A stretch of 64,000 nt of DNA, taken from positions 1,240,001-1,304,000 of the forward strand of contig JAGMWU010000037.1 in assembly GCA_018697195.1 (NCBI GenBank), in the 5' to 3' direction. A program made the translations under genes and the position numbers. Positions 1 through 14,900 of the stretch are shown piece by piece (position 1 is the stretch's first letter; every line of letters begins with the position of its first letter). The notes beneath the pieces are model-generated. The model was not told the origin of the DNA. It saw only the letters and a program-made list of their open reading frames with translations, and did no database searches. Origin of the DNA: Certhia americana (lineage: Eukaryota > Chordata > Aves > Passeriformes > Certhiidae).

Positions 1-711
1 TGGTGTTCAGACAATAAAGACTTACAAACAAAAGAATAAAATTAGTGAGCTATTTGTATTTAAATTGCATGTATACAGCATTTTGGATCAAAAATAGCCT
101 AATAAGAGCTGGTTAATGATACATTTTTACTATTCTTTAACAGGGAGAAACCCTATTGTCACACGTCAACCAACTCGGATTACAGTCCTGAAGAAAACTG
201 AATTGAGTTATTACTGTGACAAAAGCTAATGCTTGCTCAAACACCATCATAAAACCTGATTATAGGTCTAATGGACCTCGCTACAAACTCTGAGTCTGGA
301 AACCTCCATTTAAACAAAAGGAATGGTCAGATATTGGGAGTGATTATAAGCTTTGTTTAGTTTAAAAGAAGGGGTTTTCTAACATGTAAAATTACAAATC
401 ATCAGTTTTCCTAAATTAAATTCAAAGGTTCCAAATCCTGTTATTATGTGTATTTTGCAAAGTGATAACTTCCATCTTCTGTCCTCTAACTCTTCCTAAT
501 GCCACCAGCGATGGCAGCAGGCTCTGAGAACTGAGTCCTCTGAGGACTGTGAAGACCACAGATGTCAGTGGGTCATGTGGGGAACCCACTATCAGGAGTT
601 TCATCAGCTCAAAATGGGACACAATTTTTTACACAGAGTCCAAAATCAGTCCTTCAGATTATTTACCAGAAAGAACCTAAGCAGAATTTTAGTTTACCTG
701 ATGGTGTGAAG

Positions 712-840
712 CTCAGAGTCAGAGAATGGGTTGAGTTGGGAGAGACCACATCTGGTCCCACCTCCAGGCAGGGTTATCCCACAGCACATGGCACTGGATT
801 GCATGCAGATAGATTTTAAGCAAACCTGGTTGTGTTTTGA
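712..840 (-). mobile_element. CR1 LINE fragment, antisense
   Basis: CAGAGAATGGGTTGAGTTGG, then TCTGGTCCCACCTCCAGGCA, then GCACATGGCACTGGATTGCA reads as the complement of a CR1 3' end (agaatggtttgggttggaag ... gcagggtcacccagagcac). Short and diverged. The 85-codon frame at 562-819 overlaps it. Confidence 0.6.
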
Positions 841-1745
841 GTTCAACCTGTGATATAGACTGGATCAAAATTGCACCGTAGTGTATAGCCACCCAGGATC
901 TATTCTATTTCAGCTGCAGCTGAACACCAACCATTACACACATGGTAAAAATCAGTGTTAGCTCCATGAATACATTTTTCTGAAAGTGACCACAATCTGG
1001 GATTTAAAGAGAACTCTTCAGACACATTTGGAGCCTGATCTTACAAAGCATTAAGCATCCTGGATTCCCATTCAGGTTTAATATCTTAACAAGAGGATCT
1101 TGACACTTTGGAAGGCATTAAGCAATGGGGGAACAAAGTAAAAACTTTCTATTCTACTACTCTTTGTCTATTTTTAAAATTCATTTCAATGAGAGATGAT
1201 TTGATAATAGCACTTTAATGACAAAACCCTTGCTGAAATTCTTACTTTGTTGCACCACTCTTCAAAGACCTTCCTGTGCTCATTGTACATCAGCCTCTGT
1301 CAATAAGCAGGCATCTTCTAGAATAAAAACCAGCAAACAGAAAAAATATTAAAATGTCAGTTTATGTATATACATTGATATCTACATGTTTTATATTTGG
1401 GGTTGGCATCTGATTAATCAGATTTGTTTCTGACTTAAAGGCTTATTTCTGTAAATTAAAAGTAATTACACGATCAAAGGCAATTAAATTCTAAAACTGG
1501 GAATATGTGTAAAAAAACTCAGGGAAGTGTGAATTCATTCATTTATGAGCAGGAGAAATATAATTATTTAGACACAGTAAGACAGTGATGATGTGTAATT
1601 GCCTGTCAAAATCAGGTTAAGTATTGATAGCAATGACATTTTGTAAAAATCAGCAGTATAAAGTCTGTGGATTAAGAGCAAATACTGTACCAGGAAGATC
1701 TAGAACTGGTGTCTTCGACAGAGGCTCACAGAGGCTTTGAGGTAC

Positions 1746-1811
1746 TTTCTTCACTTGTTTCTTCAATTGTTTCTTCAATTGTTTCTTCAACTGTTTCTTC
1801 ATTTGTTTCTG
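1746..1811. repeat. 12-bp tandem repeat, 5.5 units
   Basis: Five and a half copies of TTTCTTCA(A/C/T)(T/C)TG in exact register with one or two substitutions per unit. The length is a multiple of three, so on the + strand the repeat keeps a frame encoding a VSSx motif. No gene is evident around it. Confidence 0.95.
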
Positions 1812-2559
1812 TTAGCAAAAAAAGAGTGCATGAGTGTTTTAGACTTACACATTTTCAATGGTTAAAAGGCCTAAATGGTTTAATTGAAAAACATGATCTA
1901 TGGTAAAAAGTCACAAGAGAAGGACCAAGAGAGATGCATCTGGGAAATGATGATGGCCAAAAGAAAGATGGCAGGCAGGAGGAACATGAGGCAGGGGAGG
2001 AATTGAGCAGTGCAGGAAGCAAGAGAAGGCTGCCATCTCTCACTGGGGACTTCCTCATGGGATGTGATCCAGGGAACAGGCTGGGAGGCCATGGCTTGTC
2101 CCCGCAGTTCTTGACAGCCACAGAGTTCACGTGCTCCAGTCATGCTGTCTCATCCCTTCCTCACTCCATTTCCACACCAAACTCCCACCTCCTGGCTGCG
2201 CTTCCTGCTCCATTCCCAGGAACTCACCAGCAACACGCTTCCCTCTGCCTCGTTCCACCCACACCCTCCCTGGGGCATTGTTCCTTATTTTGGGAACTAC
2301 TGATCTGCTTCACCTCCTCACATGAAGAAAGTGCATATATATATATCTAGTCTGTCCCTGACATCTATTCTCCAAGGCTTCTGATGAAGGCTGTTTCACA
2401 ACATCCCTAATCTCTCTGTTTCAGTGCTTTTCAGTGCAATTCAGTGCCTGATTGCTCAGTTTCTTCCCTAATACTTAAGATAAATATTTATTGCAAATTA
2501 AACTGATTTTTCTCTTATTCTACCTTTTGCAGACATGAAGACCAATGGAACACTGTCCT

Positions 2560-2790
2560 CTTTCAGAATAACTCCTTATAGCTTGAGAGACTATTTTCCT
2601 TTCTCTAATCTTCTCTCTTGGAGGCTAAGCAGACACAATCTCTTCAATATTTGAAAGGAACTCATGTTTTCTTAACTGGATCCTCCTCAATTTGTCACTA
2701 TCTCTTTGTACTGTGATGCCTAAAACTGGATTTCAGCTTTCAGCCACAGCAATATCAAGTGTTGGTGTGGCATCATAATTTAATTCATGG
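2560..2790 (-). mobile_element. ancient CR1 LINE fragment, antisense
   Basis: CTGGATCCTCCTCAATTTGT, then TGATGCCTAAAACTGGATTT, follow the pattern of an antisense CR1 (ctctggactc-tccaatttgt ... gtgcccagaactggacacag). TTGGTGTGGCATCATAATTT may extend it. Heavily mutated, ends uncertain. Confidence 0.55.
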
Positions 2791-4333
2791 CCAAAATAAA
2801 TCATCCAGTTCTGGTAGGGGTGCAAAATAATGTTCAAAGCAGTGTCTCTGTTGGTGCAATGTCTGGAACAGATTAAAACTACTGAACCACTCATGATTCA
2901 ATAAAATTTATGTTTTTTCATTTCACAGGCTTTTATTAAGTATAGTTGCTAATGAGGACTTTATAGTCCTCAACTCCATAGTTGTATGCAAGTAAGAGAA
3001 GGATAAGTAAATCTAAGAAGAATACCTGAGAATTAGCATTCCCATATGAAGTCTCATTTTATATGAGGGTAGTGTGAGTGTTAGGGGTTTACTCTGTGTT
3101 TAACAATGTAGTTGTTCCAGGTGACATGTTCTGAAACCAGACCTAAGGTAAATGAATGAGAATTCCCTTCCCAGTAGACCAAGTCCTAAATGAAAAAAAA
3201 TCTAATTAAACCTGCACGGCTCAGTTTGGTTTAGGAACTCAGCCAGAGGGAAGCAGCCCAGAGCCCCAGGCAGTCCAGAAGTGCTCACAGGGGTCAGAAC
3301 TGCACTGTCCCACACCAGCTTCACACCAGTGCTGTGCTACTGCACTTTCCAGTGGATGCACTTTGGTGGAAAAGTGGTGCAAAGTGGGTGACTCAAGCCC
3401 AAAATGTGGCAGGGTGCAGCAACATCTGTATTTCCAGGTGAACACACAGAAAAGCATGTCTGACAGCTACAGACACTGACACGTGCCAGAGACAGTGGGG
3501 ATGTGCACATGACAGATGGGGAGTTAAAGCAGAAATTGCTTTTCTTGTGCACCTTTTGGCCTTTTGCCTTCACACTTGGACACCAAGCTATTACTGGCAG
3601 ATTAATGCCCTCCCAGCACATATTAAGCATATCAAGGATAACTGATGGAATACTGAGCCATAAATGTTTTCTTGGCATTTGTTTGGCCTATGCTATTTGG
3701 AAACAATAAAAGCATCTCATATTCCTAATGATAATACATATATACCACCACAGATCACACCATCAGGCATTCTCCTTCCATCTTACTGTGCAAAATGTGG
3801 AGATAACATTAATATGTATTAATAGAATGCAAATATAATTAATCATAATAGGATGTCCCTGATAGATTATCACTGCTGTTGATAAAACATAATGAAAATT
3901 GTCTGGTCATATGTTCAGTGCAGCTAGAATTGGCATGTCTGTTCCTTCTGTTTCTGTGTCTATCTACAGAATGCTACATTTCTAAAAATCTCATGATGTC
4001 ATGATGTTTTTGGGAGAAAACAATGCAGGGCTGCAAGTCCTTGACATTATATGATTAGTGAAAAGCCATACAAAAGAAAGAAGGCCACACCCACAAAGAC
4101 TGAAGCTACAACTAACTCCAGAGAGGACAGGAGTTTTAGGCACTATTCTCTCAAAGGATTATAAAGAAAATTAAACAGATGACACCTGAGACTGCATGCC
4201 CATGTGATGGGAAAGCATTCAAATCCAAGGTTTGCATTATTCAAAGGCTGTTGGACTTTATTAAACAAGAATTCCACTGAAAGCTCCATGAAGTGATGAA
4301 GTCATAAGAGGACTATTGTTTCAGGCAGCTGAA

Positions 4334-4362
4334 ACAAAAAACAAAAACAAAAACAAACAACC
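4334..4362. repeat. (ACAAAA)n low-complexity tract
   Basis: Imperfect repeats of CAAAAA/CAAA over about 28 bases. Confidence 0.85.
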
Positions 4363-5479
4363 AAAAAATTCTTTGAGGAGGTGACAAAAGTAAGAATGAG
4401 TGTAGCATGCATGAGGTGACCCAGAAACCATTTTCCACTGTGTTTTCCAAATAAAAAAAATGAGGTAGGTTCTACTGCAAGTGGGAGATAGTGGGCTTGG
4501 ATACAAAGCAACTTGTATTTTCTATACAATTCTTTGTGCGCTGTCACCTCATCGCTGAAATTCCCTGCTGCAGGATGCTGAGGAAGCAGTAGTTTGATGT
4601 GGGCTCAAGACGTGCCATGGCAAACAAACAGAGGGAAAGCCTCTCCTACTTCTCCACTATAGCTCCCCTGCTTAAGCAGAATCCTCCAACACATCACCTC
4701 AAACCAGATATGGTAACATGCTGTTTTTATGTTCTCACAGGGATTCAAGTGCATATACACAAACAAGGCCCTATTTGCAACTCCTGCTAATGAGACTGAA
4801 CTCTAACTATAGTGTACATAGAAAAGTATTAATATTCATATTAATATAAGTAAAATATATAAATTTTCAGTACATCTATTTTCCTTTAATGGAATTCCAT
4901 GTACTCTGATCCACCACTAGCCAATACTGCATTTTTTTTTTTGTCACAAAAGGGAGAGAAAGCAAGACTATCTTGATGTATTACCACGTTGGTGTAACAC
5001 AGCTGATGAGATATAACTCATTATTGTATTTTTAAATTTACTTGCATTTTTAAAGGTCATGCAGCTGCTTTGAGTTATATAATCTGAAGAATGATGTAAT
5101 GGTGTAGGAATAGAGATCTAACAGAAAATAACATGACTGCCAACAACGTGCTCATCTCATACTTGGTGATGATCATAAATGATATTCCTACGTATTTTTC
5201 TGTCTTGATAAATGAAAATTGATGCAATATCTTTTAATAGCCTGTTGGGCCCACCTGTTTAACCATGTATCCTGACTTGGTTCACTTGGAATGGAGGCAG
5301 TTGTACTTGGAAGTTTTATTAATATAAAGATTAATGAATTTGTACAATTTGGGCATGCAAAGCATTTCTATCGGGCATATTCCATTTAGAATAAGCAGTA
5401 AACCATATATAAGGGTTGTGTCAAAGTTTACTGAATAGGGCCCTTGGTAGCTAATGTAACATTTCTCCAACAAATCAAA

Positions 5480-5900
5480 GGTATTGTTCTATGCTCACAT
5501 GAATATACAGTAGCCATTACCTTAAATTTAAAACTCACTGTGAGCAGCAAACACACTGTGGGGATATGAAGGCCATATTGTATCAGTGGAGTCTGCAGAG
5601 ATTTTCTTCATATGGCTTTGCCTGGTTGAAATATATGTTGCAGTTGAAAGCTAAAGGGATTACTTTTGAATAGTCATCACAAAGGTTGATTATATTCGTA
5701 TATCATTTAGCTGGACCCTGCAGGCTATTATTCCATTAGCTGTGCTGGCCCTGCACTGTCAAAAAGTTGATCGTATAATGTAAAAAGGGTCCATGCTATG
5801 TTAAGGTATGTGGAGTAACTTGAAGCAGTAATCTTTTAAGAGCAGTGCAGCTCTATACTTGAAGGTAGATTGCATTTAAAATAAATACCCGCAAAATGGA
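5480..5900. promoter_or_regulatory. candidate conserved non-coding element
   Basis: Non-repeat, moderately AT-rich block with dense homeodomain-like cores (CCATTAGC), and sequence texture like vertebrate conserved elements. No objective conservation evidence is available here. Confidence 0.2.
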
Positions 5901-8900
5901 ATAAGTACAATAAACCCACCTCTGTTTCCTATTTTTCCTTCTTCGAATAGGCTGTATGTAATTTGAGTAAGTTAATTGCACCAGGTAAGATATTGGCTGT
6001 GGAGTATTTTTTCATGCTCACAGCCAAAGAACTACACCTCAAAATAGTCTTTATGTGAAACCCTCACGGAAACGACGTTTCTGGTAAAATAGGTTTGCTG
6101 ATTATGCTTCCCTTGCACATGCAAACACACACACATTTTCTTTCAGTGCTTAATAAAATGGATCTTCAGACGGTTCCATTATGTGGATGCCTTAATATTA
6201 TTTTATGCTAAAACATGGACAGTGCATTAGATTGAAAGCATCTTACTGTTCCAGGAGGCAGAGCAATCATGGACTATCCCTAGATAGCAAATGCTCCCGT
6301 TGGGGAAACAATGCCAACAACACAGGCTAATGAATCACACCAGTTAATAATCATGGGCATTTGGAAAAGCTACACATAATAGAGATGGACTCTCAAGATT
6401 AGGAAGGTTAGAAGGTGGGACCGAGAAAAAGACAAAAGATCATCCTACTGCATTTGAAAATAAGTTTATGGATGAGTATTTGCCTCAATATAGTTTTTGT
6501 TGTGCCCGTGCTTGCCTCTGTCTTTCTAAGCAGGCAGAGAAAGAAACAATTTAGGTGACTTGGCTCTCTCAGCTTCCAGATCCTCGAAGGACAATTTGGC
6601 TAAAATAAATAAATAATAAACACGCACATACAAGACCCTTAGGGCTTATGGCCTAGTTGGAAGTGAGACAGTGCTTCTTTTGTTAGACAAAGTTGTTTAA
6701 TTTAGATTGCAAAAGCAAGAATTGGTTCTCTTCCAGTACACCATATATATTATTCAGGGCAATGAAAAAGTCCTTATGAGTACAAATGGGAGCCTTTAAT
6801 GAACTACAGCAAGCACTTGAGCAGGTAGGTTTCTCTGAATAAAGGCTTCACAGATGGACAAGTTTATGAATGAGAAGCAGAATTTATTTTATAAGCTTTT
6901 GAAGAGCCTACTCAGACTATGGCACTATAAGGAAAGTGCAAGTGCTTTCTGGTTTGGGTGAGAAAACCTAAGAGGAATAAGAATTTTTCCCTGACTAATA
7001 ACTTCCATTGTTTACTTATTCATATTCAACAGTTTTCAGACAAATTAATCTTTCTCTCTTACATGTTGGGCAAGTTCCAGTCATTTGCACAACAATGGAA
7101 ATCTCTCTTGATCTTATATTTTTCAGTTCTGTGCATTGTTATACGTTCATCTGTGACATCTTTTGCACAAACCATTTTTGGAATATATTTTTCTTATTAT
7201 TATTTAAAATTAATAACAACTCTATCAGGTTGACTTTAGATAGAAAACCAGGGATCTTTCTCAAGGCCAAAATATGATGCCTTGTCTTTTGTGTATCTGG
7301 AAGTTAGAGATCACAAAAATTCTACACAAATACTGGCAACACAGAAAAATCAGCTTTGGAAAACAATAACCAAGAAGATCACTTTAAACATGAAGAAACC
7401 TAAACAAAATCAATTTCAGTTTTTAGGTTATAGTTTTATCTTTACTGTCAAGAGATTCTACATTAAATCCAAACTATTAGTTTAAAATTTCAGTACAGCA
7501 TCTTGTCTTTGGTTCTACTCGGTATTTGCCATTCAGTGTCTTGAAATATTCTCAGTCAAAGTTTTCCAGCAACACAAAGCAGGTGAGCGTCTGCACAACT
7601 GGTTAATCAAAGTTTCCACAGTGGAAAGCACAATTCCCAAATGGCCTAGAGAAGGGTTTCTTTTCATTCAGTCCCATACAGATGCAGAATAATCACAACT
7701 GGAACCTTCTTGCTGTCTCCTAAAGACAGGGTAAGTCCTGGCAGGACCTGCTGAGAAAGCAAACTTCTGAGCAAAGGATGTCTGTTTACTCTTATGGCAG
7801 AAGCTAAACTCACTCTTGGTTACCCTGAGGAGCTGGTGAGGAGAGAACACACATGGAGTATAAAAACATTTCTATTACCTCTATCTCTGCTGACATGAGC
7901 TAAAGATTGTGCCTGAAATCTACTCAGAAATCCATATGAAAGGAAACTTGTACCTTGCTCACAGAAGTGGCATTTTATTGTGTCAAAAAACATCTGCCAG
8001 TATTTTTAGAGGCAATCCTATATCTTCTACAGAAATGTGTCTAGCTCAATGATATACGCATCAAAGTTTAAACACACATCTTTAGAGTTATGAATGAAAT
8101 CTACTCTCATTGCAAAGGGCAAAGAAGCAGTAAGTGAACTTATCTTTCAGATAACATATTGATCATAAGAGAAGCGGCATATTTGTTCCTAATTTGTGTG
8201 CAGAATGGTCATGGCTACTTCACTTCAAAAAAAAGAAAAGCCCGGTGTATTGGGTGCTGTAAATAAATACAGTACAGTAGCTGTGAAAACACAGATTTCA
8301 GGCACAGTGACAATTCTGACACCAATTCATAACAAAGCCACTACACTGAAAAATTCTTGCTGTCTTCCCCAATTCACTGCAGTCCTTGTACTATAAATTT
8401 AAATATTCTGCTGGAGAATCTACTTTTTTGCATTTACTGTGCAACTTTTGTTTACGACTACACGTAAAACCTCATCCTTTTTCTTTTACTCAGATGTAGT
8501 GCATTTTGTCTGTTAAGTACTTTGTATAAAGGCACAATTAAAATCTGCAAGACAGCACAGCAGGGCAGTTCATACTTGCCTTTTGTGAACACCATCCTCT
8601 ACCCATTGAGCAAAACATCGAGCAGAGGAGCTGCTCACTGGCAGCGTATAATATTTATTTCTGAATATGCAGCTTGATGTGTCTTCAAAGGACCTGACTG
8701 TCACAGAGTGGTTAGCACCCCTTTCCCTGAAATTCAAGTTCCTTAAAGGTGTCCCAGGGGAGGAAAGCTGGGAAACACAGATTACACTTCCTCTTGCTTA
8801 ACTGTATGCCATCATCATATTTGGGTTCAAATACAGTATCAGACTGCTCTGACTTACAATATCTCTGGTTTTAGTTCTTATTGCTTTCTCTCTGTATTTT

Positions 8901-11900
8901 GACATGAGTGTCCTGTGTAATTTTGTTGAGAGTTTCTTGTTCTGCAGCTCTCATTCTTTATGTTCTGGTTTGGCTCTGCTGTTTTCTGTCCTCTGAAAGT
9001 TTACTTGTTCTTCTATAATTACATTTGTAAGAACACTTTTTCATGGCTGAGACTCAGCATCTCCAGTGACAACTCTGCCTGGTGGCTTGCAAACTGTCAT
9101 CTGAGGTCTCTGTAATGCAGGTTTTTTTGCCTGGGAATCTGTTTTCCAAAGCTTAGCCAAAGGTATCACCTGGGTACAGAAGCAGAAGCCAGCAAAGCAG
9201 AGAAATTCCAGCAATGCTTCTGCTACAGAAAAAAAAAAAAGGAATGCCACGGAGTTTTTTTTTCCTTTACCTAACTTTAGCTTTACATCTTCTAAGGCAC
9301 CTCAGGCATGACTGCATCCTCTCTGGCTGAGCAGATGTAGAGAAGTGTCTGGAAGATGATCTTTAAAAAGAAGGTGTGGAATCCCTTATGGAAGTATCAA
9401 TTTTCTTGTGACTGACCTTGTGCAGGGAGAATATTGCTCCCCTCTAAGACTGAAGCAAAGTGCTTCTACTTCTCCTTTATAAATAACCAACAAAAATAGC
9501 TGATGGAAATACAAGTCCTGGTTTATGCAGGGTCCTTGCAGTGACATGTGCTGACACTGGTGTGCTATGGGACAAACCTCTCCCATGGGCACTTGGGAGA
9601 ATCTTCTTTGTCTCAGCTTTTGTTGCTGATTTTGCCAACAGACTGAGAACACCGAATCAGAGATCAGACCTAATTCTCTTCACCAGGCATTGGGAACAAC
9701 ACTTTTGCTGGCCACAGCAACACAGGATGTTTAGTTTTTCCCTCCTAGTTTTTGAATTTATGGCCATGTTCTTCCAGACAACGTGTGACAACTTGAAAGG
9801 CCCCTACTTGTCTTTACAGATAAGTAGAGAGCTCCAGCTTTCACACCAGTCACCCGCTTCTTTTGATGAGAAATAGATTCACATGAAAAAAAGATTACAC
9901 TGAAAAATGGAAATGGATTTTCTGTTTTATTTGCAGTAGCACAAGACTTGTGAGCTACTTTAGAAAGTTATAGAACTACAGAGACTTTTAAGAAAAAGCC
10001 AGCAGAAGCTAGAATTTAAAAATAAATGCTCTGGCTAGTCTGGGCCCAATTCTCAAGTGATGCAGCCAATGCAGCTTCACTGTAGTTAGCATAGTATGTC
10101 AGCTTTGCCAAATTGCTTCAAAACAGATCTTTTTAGAAAACATTTGACTTCAGAAATTTTAAATTCGGTTTGAATTATGCCATACCAGTCACATTGTTTT
10201 GCTCTAGGAACAGCAGAGATTGGAAGCATGCAGCAGGCAAGCAAAATATCTTTGTGAAGTAAAAGATGACACCCTGCCACTCTGCTCCTTTACCACAATG
10301 ATGAGAGTCACCAGCAGGTACTCCCAGTGTGGCAGACACTTAAGGGAGCTGAGGGGAGGCATGGACTTCTAAAAATCCATGCAAAAATCTAGGTGCAAGG
10401 GAAGAAGAGCAGCAACGGGTGATCTGCCTTCTTTTGGACCTTTCCCACAACCACAATGCAAAGGGAGAAAGGACACAGGGTAATTTAGGTGTTGCTGCCT
10501 CAGTTCTGTCCCTCACAAAGGCACCAGTGGAAGTGCAGGCAGACACTAGCTGCTGCTGGTTTGAAATGCTTTCCTAAGATGAGAGAAATCATGCAAAAGC
10601 CACCAGCTGAGAAATAAGGAAGGAATTTTTCCCCAGGGCACAAGTCTGATAGGGATTCTGGCAAGATTTTTTTTTTTTTTTTATAAACTGCTCCCACAAT
10701 CGAGAAAGTCTGTTATGAAATTATCTTAGATTTGAAAATATCACAATTTCCCCAAATTCACAAAGTGAATGGTGAAATAGAGATAATTTCAGGTGTCTGA
10801 ATCTATTACAGATCTGAGGACTCCTTGACTGTGCCATCATGCCCCTTTATGGGAGGATGTGAGAGTCTCTTTGGAAGCTGGATAAATTTCAAGCACTAGG
10901 TGGAAGACTCTGGGTACCAGTATTTTGAGAATTTAACATCAGTCTATACTCAGATGAATGTTTGGTACTTTGACACCTGGTCTTCCTAATAAAAACAGTT
11001 AATGGCTTAAAATCCATGCTGGGACCTGTATGTTCTGATCAGATCACAGTCCTATCTCGTAACAAAGCTCACAAGGTGTAATAGACAAAACTCACTGCTA
11101 TAAATTGGAGAAAGACAGTCCTGCTTGGAGGTTTCAGAGTCTCCAGGTCACAGGCGAGCCTGCCAGGCATGGCAATGGGTAATAGCCCTGGGAAGGTTTA
11201 CTTGCCCCACTGCAAGTGTCCCTGGTGGACTGTTTGCTGTGGCTCTATTTAATTCTTAATCTCTGCATCTCTGTTTAATTCCTAGCTGCTTTAGAGACCT
11301 GTTGTAATGCAGCAGTTAAAAAAAAATATTCGCATGTACTGCCAGCCTCCCCAAAGAGCACTAACTTGACACGTAGGCCATGACAGCTGGGCTTGGACTA
11401 CTAAGAAATCTAATCCAGGGTTTCCATCATCTCAGTTGTTGCCTTTCTTTCATTACAGTTTGACTCAGCCCCTAATGGATTCTGCTTTATAAAATCAGAA
11501 AAAGAGGAAAAGAAAGCAATTTATTCATGTTTCACTAGAGCTCACAGAAGACATGAATTTTCTCTAAAAATGCAAATTATTTTGCGCCACACAAGTGAGA
11601 CGGGGCAGCTAAAGCTCTTAGAGGAAGGGTCTTTCCCAGGGCTAATGTTTTTATACCCAGTGATTGAATAAATCGATCCCTTTTTTATCACATCTCTTCT
11701 GCTCTACTTTTTCTTCAGAAGAATGTAACCAAAGGTACCAAAGCACCCTTTTTAATTCTAAGAAAACTGATTATGCGTGTTAATTTCGTTTTTAATCCCA
11801 GACATATAAAAATAAACACCATAAGCATGTGTAGAAGAAATCAATATCTCCTAAGCATCAAGTTAGTAAAAACAAGGATTTAGTACGAATCCAAGATGTA

Positions 11901-14900
11901 AAAGACTAATGTACAAACTAAGCCCTTATTTATGTAATGTGCTGTTATACAAACTCAATATAAACCTGAAAGAAACTATTTCAGAAGAACAGAAATGGTT
12001 TACTTGCACTGCATCAAAAATGACCCCATAAGACCTCCTTTACAGAGCTAGCCCAGATATTTAATGTGAACATATGTTTTTAAAGGATTTCTTGTCTTAT
12101 GTCCAGTCATTCTTGTTAATTCATGGGACAGCATACTGCAGATGTGCTTTTTTCTATGTTACATAAAGCAAAAATTACATTTAACAAGTGCAAGGTTGGT
12201 CATAAAAAATAAATAAAAATAGACTCTTAAAAGCTGGGAAATCACAAAGTGAAGCCATCAGTCATTCTTATTGAGAAGGGTAAGGACAATGTGAAATAAA
12301 ACTTGTACATCTATGAAGAGATGTTCCTAATATGCCAGCACATGCCTGTTATTTCCCATTCTCTATAGGTTGCTTTCATTGGCCCAATATTTCTTCCTTT
12401 AGGGTAAGCTGCAGTTTGCTCTAGATTCCCTTTCTAGTAATTGACTTCAATTTTAATAGTAATTAAATTAAACATTTTGAACCTATCTGCAAGTTTGTTT
12501 ACTTGAAAGAAGAGAGAAGGCAGTGTTAGTTTCTGTGCATTCTACTTCTGGGTAAGAACATTAAACTGCACGTTGGTTTACCAGAAGTGTTATTTGTTAA
12601 TATGATTTTTTAATATACTGAGAAAATAATTTTCAGATTAGTTTTCAAATCCTAATCCAAATCTAAGCACTAATTTGTGCACTTTATCCATATGCAAACT
12701 AATCAGACCATTGTGATGAGTATTTAATTCTGTATGGTTTTACTCCTTCCTGGTGCAGAGGAAAGAGGCAAAACCACTGCAAAAAAAGGAATATTCTCTT
12801 CTACTTTTTTGCTGACACTAAAGATCTCAATCTTGCATCCATTATTTTTACTTTTCTTTCAAGAGTTGGTATAAGATGGCATTCAGAAACAGGAATCATT
12901 CTGTCTACTAGGGCATTGTTAGTTTAGAGATTGCTAAATTCACCTATATCAAAAGTATAGACATCTCAAATACACATTTCCTTTATATATTTACATTCAA
13001 ATTATTATTCCTAATGGCAAAGTAGCTGCCCAATTAACAATTATGTGAAAAGGCAAGTTCAGTATGAAATTTGTTTTCTGATTTTATAGGAACCACATGT
13101 CACATATAGAAATAGTCACAATTCAGTTCCCCACGAGCTTTTAAGTTATGCTTTAATGAAACAAAATATTTTTATAACTTCATCTGAAATTTAATCTTAC
13201 ACACAAATGATTCCCAATTCAATAAGGACAACAACTACTGGCATCTTAGAAACAGTTTTAGTAGAGAAGTTTAAATTATGAAACAAGAGATTTATTTTGA
13301 AGAATTCTGGATCTGTTAATGGATAAGTAAATTTAGTAAGACAATGCTAATTAATGATTTTGTATATAATGTATTCGCTAAGGACATACCTATTCACCGA
13401 AAGTAAGTGTAAACAAACAACCTAACATAAGCCAAACTACTGGTTCAGGACTGCACTATATCCTGACTTTGTCAAACTTTCCAAGTCACTTTATTAACTA
13501 TAATATCAGTCAAAGTTTACATTTCTACCTATGTACTTTCATGGGGTTTTTTTATAAATGTAGGTCTTCCCTATGTAAAGAAAGTAAATAGAAAAAACAG
13601 CAGTCTTAGGACTGTGAAATAAAGAGTTAAAAGTTAAACTGTTGAAAAAAGAACATGGACTTTTTGTAATTTTTTTGCAGATATTTAAGTGCATCATAAC
13701 ATCTTAATTCAAGCATACATCATCCACTTGTGAGAAAATACGACTTGGCAAAAATGTAAAATGCCAGCTTTGAAGGTAATTTTGAAAAGCTCACACAAGA
13801 TACCACAGAGCATACATTGCAGCTTCTGAAATTTCCAAAACAAGCCAGCAAACCTAGAATCTTTCAGGACTCCTGTACAAACTGGAGAACAGGCAAAAAT
13901 GAGCCTCAAAGGACCACAAACTGATATTTTTTGTTTCTTTCAAAACCCTGCCCCATCTTTTTTGGCTACCAGGTAAAACTTTCAGAAGATGCAACTCTTT
14001 CCTTTGAGTGCTGGTGCTTTCTACTGTTTCACCACATTTATGCATTCCAAACTATTTCTGTCTCTCCTTTTCTTTCAAGTATCCAAAGCCTTCCAGGGCA
14101 CTTTCACTGAACCATTCGCACCATTTCTTCCCCCAAAGAGATTTTAATGTTTTTCCAGTGTATAATGCAGTGGTATTTGCCTGATTCTGTGGAAAAGTAA
14201 AAGCAATATCCTTGAATAAGCCTCTTTTTCTACTCCCATTTCAATTAGGATGTTATCTCTAAATTCAAATAATGACTCTTTGCTATCAAATCAAACTTCA
14301 CTCTGATCATTTAACCAGTACTGTGAGGAGAGAAAAAGGAGTGAAGTCTCTATCAGGAAAGCATTGCAGGGAAAAGATGAAAGAAAACCCTGAAGAAAGC
14401 AAAAATGTGAAAAGAATGGTGAAGGACAAAGGAGTGGAAATGATCATGAACAACTGAGCAATTCAATGTTTTCCCCAATTGAATAAGATAATACAGAGAA
14501 AACCAGTAAGAGACTAAAAGTGACCACATAATGTTGTATTCTGACACTGATTCCAGGGAAGCTTCCCCTGAACTTTTCAACATACAAGAAGAAAGGTACA
14601 AATGTACAGTTCTAATATATAGCTCTCAATTAAAAGCAGAATCAGGGGCTCTGTAGGTTGACACTCCTGTCAGAAATTCCCCTGGATTGCCCAGGAGGAT
14701 GTAGCTGTTTTGCAGTCACTCTGTATCCTGCTTTGCCACTGACACAGAAAGCTGCTCTCTGCTACAGCCCAGGTACATCAGCTTGACCCCCTCACTGCAC
14801 CCATGAACAGCTGATGACTCCCTGGCTTTAAACTGAACTGTAATGTGAGCTTTCATGGCACCAAGATATCAGAGAGAATTTTCCAAAATACAGCAGCTGG

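Noticed and set aside
1934..2350. 138-codon + strand frame
   Set aside because: Two minus-strand frames overlap it. It is rich in Ser, Pro and His with no domain, has no splice logic, and ends in a TA repeat.
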